DNA of 64,000 nt from Paradevosia sp036499825 (lineage in GTDB: Bacteria; Pseudomonadota; Alphaproteobacteria; Rhizobiales; Devosiaceae): NCBI GenBank assembly GCA_036499825.1, contig DASYCZ010000012.1, positions 1 through 64,000 of the forward strand, read 5' to 3'. The notes under the pieces are model-generated. The model had not been told where the DNA came from. It searched no databases and was given only the letters and a program-made list of their open reading frames with translations. Below are positions 59,630 to 64,000 of the stretch, piece by piece. The position numbers and the translations under genes were made by a program. How positions within the stretch are numbered: position 1 is the stretch's first letter; each line of letters opens with the position of its first letter.

Positions 59630-60957
59630 AGCTTTGCTCCATCTACCGTCACGGCTCCGCCCGGCGTCACCTTTTCCATCACCAGCGCATAATCGCTTTG
59701 CCCGTCCGGATGGAAGCGGAACAGCCCGTCGCGCCCGTTGAAGCCGGCCGGGCCCGTGAGCTTGCCACGGTCATATTGCGGCGTGGCCTTCGACAACAGC
59801 GACGTGTTGGCGAGGATCGTCGCCGTATAGGCCAGCGTCGTCAACGGATGCGGCGAGCCGCCGAACCGCGCCCCATAGGCCGGCCGGATGGCGTCGAGCC
59901 CCGCCGGGTCCACCGCCGGATAGACCGCGCCATCGAGCAGCGGCGCCGCAAGAATTGCGCCATCGCCCTGCCAGTCGGCCGACCCCACGATCAACAGGTG
60001 CTGGGTCGAAACCCCGGCGGCCTCAAGGGCCGCCGCGATGCGCGGCGCGCTCGCCCGGTCGGGCAGGAACAGCGTGTCGATCGCTCCCGATTTGAGGCGC
60101 GGCGCCAGTTTGCCCACAAGGCGTTGCATCTCGGCGTCGCTGCCGAAACTGTTGACCGCCTGCGGCGTCAGCCCCAGCCCGCCCATGGCCTGCGTGAACG
60201 CGGCTTGCTCCACCTGCCCATAGGCGCTGGTGGGAAACAGTGCCGCCACGGCCCTATGCCCCTGTGCCTTGGCATAGCCGAGCCCGCGCCGCACCTCGCC
60301 GCCGGGCAACACGCTCAGCAGATAGACCCCCGGCCCTGCCGCGTCGGGATTGTTCGAAAAGGCGATCACCGGAACCCCGGCGGCCCGCGCCACCGACCCT
60401 ACCGCCGTCACCTCGTCGGCACGCAGCGGCCCCAGGATGATGCTGGCCCCGGCGCCGATCGCGGCGCTGGCCTCTTGCGCCGCCTGGCCGGCGCTGCCGC
60501 CGGTATCGTGCAGCGTCACGGTGATGTTGTCGGCGATATTGGCATTGGCCGCGATATAGTCGACCGCCAGCCGCGCGCCGTTCGCCATCGACATGCCGAC
60601 GGCGCCAAGGCCCTGGTCCCCGCTCAGCGGCAGCAGCAGCGCCACCTTGACGGGCCCCGACCCGAAACTTTCCCCCTGTGCCTGTCCCGCAGCCCTCACC
60701 GGCGCGCTGTAGATATTGGCGCCCCCAGCCGCCGGCAGCGGCTGTTCGTACACCTGGCCAGGCATCCGACCCGTCATTTGCCCGGTCATCTGCCCATTCA
60801 CCGGCACGGGCTCGCCCTGCTGGTTCACGGTCATCGGCGCGCGGATTTCCCTGAGGGAATCGAAATCCCCCATCGTGCATTGCGCAAGGAGCGGCGCGGC
60901 CAGCACCAGGCCCGCGATACCCCGCAATTGCTTCAGCCTCAGGCGCTTTGCTGCCAT
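59626..60957 (-). CDS. Penicillin-binding protein activator (LpoA-like lipoprotein)
   Basis: 443 residues. Type I periplasmic-binding fold (KVALLLPLSGDQGLGAVGMSMANGARLAVDYI, ILGPLRADEVTAVGSVARAAGVPVIAFSNNP) with a lipoprotein-like signal (GIAGLVLAAPLLAQC, Cys27). The residue before Cys is Gln, which is unusual for a lipobox. A Gly/Gln/Met/Thr repeat (GQMTGQMTGRMPGQ) follows. Such proteins activate peptidoglycan synthases, and the gene divergent to rsmI-yraN-gshB is standard in rhizobia. Start 60957 (MAAKRLRLKQLRG). Confidence 0.85.
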   Translation of the reverse strand: MAAKRLRLKQLRGIAGLVLAAPLLAQCTMGDFDSLREIRAPMTVNQQGEPVPVNGQMTGQMTGRMPGQVYEQPLPAAGGANIYSAPVRAAGQAQGESFGSGPVKVALLLPLSGDQGLGAVGMSMANGARLAVDYIAANANIADNITVTLHDTGGSAGQAAQEASAAIGAGASIILGPLRADEVTAVGSVARAAGVPVIAFSNNPDAAGPGVYLLSVLPGGEVRRGLGYAKAQGHRAVAALFPTSAYGQVEQAAFTQAMGGLGLTPQAVNSFGSDAEMQRLVGKLAPRLKSGAIDTLFLPDRASAPRIAAALEAAGVSTQHLLIVGSADWQGDGAILAAPLLDGAVYPAVDPAGLDAIRPAYGARFGGSPHPLTTLAYTATILANTSLLSKATPQYDRGKLTGPAGFNGRDGLFRFHPDGQSDYALVMEKVTPGGAVTVDGAKL

Positions 60958-61055
60958 GGCGACCGGCCTTCCATAGGGCGATGGCGCCGGCCCTGGCATC
61001 GTGGCCCAGTCTGTGACCACGTCTCCGGCGCTATACAAAATCGCCCCTGGCTGCT

Positions 61056-61070
61056 TAAAGACGGCTTAAC
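61056..61070. promoter_or_regulatory. CtrA-type motif between the lpoA-like gene and rsmI
   Basis: TTAA-AGACGGC-TTAA, exact fit to TTAA-N7-TTAA. It is 22 bases before the rsmI ATG and 98 bases from the lipoprotein start on the other strand. CtrA control of the divergent pair is inferred. Confidence 0.55.
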
Positions 61071-61092
61071 CCTCCGGAAAGGACCGGCCCGC

Positions 61093-61992
61093 ATGTCCGC
61101 CGACCCCGACGCCAGACGCGGCTATTTCATCGCCGGCATGACCTTCGCCGCGCCCCCGCTGGCCCCCGGCCTCTATGTGGTCTCAACCCCCATCGGCAAT
61201 CTCCGCGACATCACCGTGCGGGCGCTCGAAACCCTCGCCGCCGCCGATCAGGTGCTGTGCGAGGATACCCGCCTTTCGGCGCGCCTGCTCGATCACTACG
61301 GCATCCGCACCCAGCGCAAGGCGTTGCACGAGCATAATGAGCGGGCCCGCGCCGAAGCCATCGCGGCCGAGATCGCCGCCGGCGCCGCCATCGCGCTCAT
61401 CTCCGATGCCGGCACGCCGCTGCTCTCCGACCCGGGCTTTCCGCTGGTGCGAACGCTGCGTGAACACGACCTCCCGGTCTTCGCCATTCCGGGCCCCTCG
61501 GCCCTGCTCTCCGCGCTCGCCGTGGCGGGCCTGCCCACCGATGCTTTCTCCTTCGTGGGGTTTTTGCCCACCAGATCCGGCGCCCGCGCCAAGGCGCTCA
61601 CCGGCTGGCGCGATCGCACCGAGACCCTGGTGTTTTACGAATCCCCCCGGCGGCTCGACGATGCCCTCGCCGCCATGGCGGCGGCGTTCGGCCCCGATCG
61701 CGAGGCGGCCGTCGCCCTCGAACTCACCAAGAAATTCGAGCGCGTGCAGCGTGGATCCCTGGGTGAACTGGCCGCCGCCTTCGCTGCCGCCGAAACCAGG
61801 GGCGAAGCCGTCATCGTCGTCGCCGGCGCCGCCGAGGCGGCCGCCCCCGATGCCGCCGACTGGCAGGCGGCGCTCGACACCGCGCTCGACGAACAGCCAT
61901 TGCGCGCCGCCGTCGACACCATCACCGAACGGTTCGGTCTCAAGCGCAAGGAAGTCTACAATGCCGCGCTCGCCCGCCGACCGGACCGCTGA
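61093..61992 (+). CDS. rsmI: 16S rRNA (cytidine-1402-2'-O) methyltransferase RsmI
   Basis: 299 residues. Methylates C1402 of 16S rRNA. Tetrapyrrole-methylase fold: LYVVSTPIGNLRDITVRAL, CEDTRLSARLLDHYGI, LISDAGTPLLSDPGFPLVR, FAIPGPSALLSALAVAGLP and FVGFLP. ATG 61093 with AAAGGA upstream; MTFAAPP at 61138 is a possible later start. yraN overlaps its last 32 bases. Confidence 0.95.
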   Translation: MSADPDARRGYFIAGMTFAAPPLAPGLYVVSTPIGNLRDITVRALETLAAADQVLCEDTRLSARLLDHYGIRTQRKALHEHNERARAEAIAAEIAAGAAIALISDAGTPLLSDPGFPLVRTLREHDLPVFAIPGPSALLSALAVAGLPTDAFSFVGFLPTRSGARAKALTGWRDRTETLVFYESPRRLDDALAAMAAAFGPDREAAVALELTKKFERVQRGSLGELAAAFAAAETRGEAVIVVAGAAEAAAPDAADWQAALDTALDEQPLRAAVDTITERFGLKRKEVYNAALARRPDR

Positions 61993-62359
61993 GCGGCTGC
62001 GTGCCGAACGGCTGCGTGCCGAAAAGCGCGGCCGCCGCGCCGAGGCGGTGGCGGCGCTGTTCCTCATGGCGCAGCTCTATACCATTGCGGAACGCCGCTA
62101 TCGCACGCCGGTCGGCGAGATCGATCTCATCGCCGCCCGCTTCGGCACCATCGTCTTCGTCGAGGTCAAGACGCGCGCCACCCCTCAGGGTGAAAGCGAC
62201 GCCATGGAAGCCGTCAACGCCGCCCGCCTCACCCGCGCGGCCCAATACTATCTCTCGCGCCATCCGGCGCGGGCCCATACCAGCCTGCGCTTCGACGTGA
62301 TATTCGTTGCGCCCTTCGCCTGGCCCCGCCACCTGAAAAACGCTTTCGACGCCGTTTAG
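61961..62359 (+). CDS. yraN: UPF0102 / YraN endonuclease-like protein
   Basis: 132 residues. PD-(D/E)xK nuclease fold: GEIDLIAARFGTIVFVEVKTR carries the D-x(n)-E-x-K signature. The N-terminal region is Arg-rich. The ATG at 61961 has AAGGAAG seven bases upstream, inside rsmI. Cellular role unsettled. Between rsmI and gshB as in other alphaproteobacteria. Confidence 0.9.
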   Translation: MPRSPADRTAERLRAERLRAEKRGRRAEAVAALFLMAQLYTIAERRYRTPVGEIDLIAARFGTIVFVEVKTRATPQGESDAMEAVNAARLTRAAQYYLSRHPARAHTSLRFDVIFVAPFAWPRHLKNAFDAV

Positions 62360-62368
62360 GATTGTTTC

Positions 62369-63316
62369 ATGACGCTTAAAGTCGCCGTCCAGATGGACCC
62401 CATCGCCTCGATCAATCCGCTCGGCGATTCCACCTTCGCCATGATGCTGGAAGCCCAGGCCCGTGGCCACCAGATCGCCTATTACACGCCCGATACGCTG
62501 GCGCTGCGCGGCGACACCGTCTCCGCCAGGGTCGCCTCCATCGAGGTTTTCGACAAGCCCAGGGGCGAGCACTATGCGCTCGGCGATTTCGCCCGCACGG
62601 ACCTGTCGGAATACGATGTGCTGCTCATGCGGCAGGATCCGCCCTTCGACATGAACTACATCACCTTGACCCATATGCTGGAGCGGCTGCACCCCAGGAC
62701 CCTGGTGGTCAACCCGCCGGCCTCGGTGCGCAACGCCCCCGAAAAGATCCTGGTCACCGACTTCCCTCAATTGATGCCGCCGACCCTCGTCACCCGTGAC
62801 CGCGATCTGATCCATGCCTTCCGCAAGGAGCATGGCAACATCATCGTCAAGCCGCTCTACGGCAATGGCGGCGCCGGCGTCTTCTTCATCCAGGAAGGCG
62901 ATCACAATCTCGCCTCGCTGCTGGAACTGTTCGAATTGAACTATCGCGAACCGTTCATGATCCAGCGCTACCTGCCGGAAGTGCGCAAGGGCGACAAGCG
63001 CATCATCCTGGTCGATGGCGAGCCGGTGGCCGGCCTCAACCGCATCCCCTCCGAGGGCGAGGCCCGCTCCAACATGCATGCCGGGGGGCGCCCGGAGCTT
63101 TCCGCCCTCACCCCGCGCGAGCTCGAAATCTGCCGCGCCATCGGCCCGGCCCTTAAACAGCGCGGCATGATCTTCGTCGGCATCGACGTCATCGGCGACT
63201 ACCTCACCGAGATCAACGTCACCTCCCCCACCGGCATCCGCGAGATCAAGCGCTTCGGCGGCCCCGACATCGCCGTGCTCATCTGGGACGCCATCGAAAA
63301 ACAGCGCCGCGCCTAG
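62369..63316 (+). CDS. gshB: Glutathione synthetase
   Basis: 315 residues. ATP-grasp ligase that joins gamma-glutamylcysteine and glycine. VAVQMDPIASINPLGDSTFAMMLEAQARGH, LLMRQDPPFDMNYI, KPLYGNGGAGVFFI, EVRKGDKRIILVDGEPVAGLNRIP and GIDVIGDYLTEINVTSPTGIREI. Ends the rsmI-yraN-gshB unit. Confidence 0.96.
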   Translation: MTLKVAVQMDPIASINPLGDSTFAMMLEAQARGHQIAYYTPDTLALRGDTVSARVASIEVFDKPRGEHYALGDFARTDLSEYDVLLMRQDPPFDMNYITLTHMLERLHPRTLVVNPPASVRNAPEKILVTDFPQLMPPTLVTRDRDLIHAFRKEHGNIIVKPLYGNGGAGVFFIQEGDHNLASLLELFELNYREPFMIQRYLPEVRKGDKRIILVDGEPVAGLNRIPSEGEARSNMHAGGRPELSALTPRELEICRAIGPALKQRGMIFVGIDVIGDYLTEINVTSPTGIREIKRFGGPDIAVLIWDAIEKQRRA

Positions 63317-63348
63317 CCTCGACCACCCGCGTCCTGCCGGAGCCTGCC

Positions 63349-64000
63349 GTGCCGATCACCAACCCCATCTATACGGGCCTGCCCACGACGATTTTCGAGG
63401 TCATGTCCCGGCTCGCCCGGGACCATGGCGCCATTAACCTGGGCCAGGGCTTTCCGGATACCGATGGGCCGGAGGATGTGTTGCGGATCGCCGCCGAGGC
63501 GCTGCTCAAGGGGCCCAACCAGTATCCGCCCATGCTGGGGCTTCCGGCCCTGCGCCAGGCCGTCGCCGCGTCCAACAAGCGGTTTTATGGGCTCGATGTC
63601 GATTTCGAGACCGAGGTGCTGGTCACCTCCGGCGCCACCGAGGCGCTGGCCGATTGCTTCACGGCGCTGCTGGTGCCGGGCGATGAAGTGGTCATGTTCG
63701 AGCCGCTTTACGATTGCTACCTGCCGCTGGTGCGGCGCGCCGGCGGCATCCCCAAACTGGTGCGGCTGACCCCGCCGCATTGGCGCCTCGACCCCGAAGC
63801 CCTCGCCGCCGCCTTCTCGCCCCGCACCAAGGCGGTGCTGCTCAACAACCCCATGAACCCCGCCGCCAAGGTGTTCTCGCCCCAGGAGCTCGCCGCCATC
63901 GCGGCCCTCGCCGTCAGCCACGACGCCATCGCCATCTGCGACGAAGTCTATGAGCACATCGTCTTCGATGGCGCCCGGCATGTGCCGCTGCTGAGCCTTG
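63349..64000 (+). CDS. PLP-dependent aminotransferase, class I/II (3' end outside window)
   Basis: 217 residues visible, cut by the window edge. Fold type I aminotransferase resembling kynurenine or methionine aminotransferases: INLGQGFPDTDGPEDVL, NQYPPMLGLPALRQAV, VTSGATEALADCFTAL, FEPLYDCYLPLVRRAGG, LLNNPMNPAAKVF and CDEVYEHIVFDG. The PLP lysine lies beyond the window. Starts at GTG 63349 with GGAG six bases upstream. Confidence 0.9.
   Translation, partial: MPITNPIYTGLPTTIFEVMSRLARDHGAINLGQGFPDTDGPEDVLRIAAEALLKGPNQYPPMLGLPALRQAVAASNKRFYGLDVDFETEVLVTSGATEALADCFTALLVPGDEVVMFEPLYDCYLPLVRRAGGIPKLVRLTPPHWRLDPEALAAAFSPRTKAVLLNNPMNPAAKVFSPQELAAIAALAVSHDAIAICDEVYEHIVFDGARHVPLLSL

Overview
The window is the replication-origin and partition neighbourhood of a GC-rich alphaproteobacterial main chromosome. 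Gene content and order point to Hyphomicrobiales (Rhizobiales), and the mix of genes and palindromic intergenic repeats fits a Devosia-like bacterium. The genus is inference; the order-level assignment is firmer. Nearly all genes are housekeeping. I see no insertion sequence, prophage, CRISPR array or secretion island.

Layout. (1) 1-6.7 kb: the 3' part of ftsK, an ArsR/SRPBCC pair with a nested palindromic operator, lolA, xthA, a small cyclic-nucleotide-binding protein, an orphan OmpR-type response regulator and yggS. (2) 6.8-11 kb: leuS-lptE-holA. (3) 11-19.6 kb, all on the minus strand: hemE-hemJ, rho, mnmE-mnmG-rsmG-parA-parB, with six parS-like sites (two are full 16-base palindromes). 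(4) 19.56-20.0 kb: a 444-base gap between divergent hemE and maf. Position, an AT-rich tract, weak DnaA-like boxes and one perfect TTAA-N7-TTAA (CtrA-type) motif make it the candidate oriC. (5) 20-25.7 kb: maf-aroE-coaE-dnaQ, then fxsA and secB on the minus strand, then a Tim44-like protein, an Smr protein and an Xre regulator. (6) 25.7-27.5 kb: a 646-base gap with a tRNA-Arg-like sequence (anticodon GCG, damaged acceptor stem), then a slipin. (7) 27.5-35 kb: hslV-GNAT-hslU, and the divergent histidine operon hisB-DUF2628-hisH-hisA-(two-TM protein)-hisF-hisE-coaA. (8) 35-45.4 kb: a PfkB kinase, TetR/DUF2214, nth, DUF2244, an AraC-HTH/alkyltransferase fusion, gpmA, dapB, pyrF, DUF2171, MarR/TfoX-C, a histidine phosphatase-like protein, an FMN reductase, and a 228-base tandem duplication. 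(9) 45.4-56 kb: dnaJ, an alpha/beta hydrolase with Asp at the nucleophile position, dnaK, a secreted protein, pncA, a sulfatase, a small Cys/His protein, grpE, hrcA. (10) 56-64 kb: rph-rdgB-hemW, an MBL-fold protein and a LpoA-like lipoprotein on the minus strand, rsmI-yraN-gshB, and the start of an aminotransferase.

How it works together. Genes on both sides of the hemE/maf gap are read away from it, as expected at an origin. parA, parB and the parS sites lie 1.5-9 kb to one side. The chaperone and protease genes (hslVU, dnaK, dnaJ, grpE) each have an upstream sequence matching alphaproteobacterial RpoH promoters. Three perfect TTAA-N7-TTAA motifs, all intergenic (oriC, upstream of rph, upstream of rsmI), suggest cell-cycle input. 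Several non-ATG starts (TTG for hemE, dnaJ, hemW; GTG for leuS, parA, rsmG, hisH, coaA) were chosen from ribosome-binding sites and family alignment. The intergenic regions hold at least three families of palindromic repeats.
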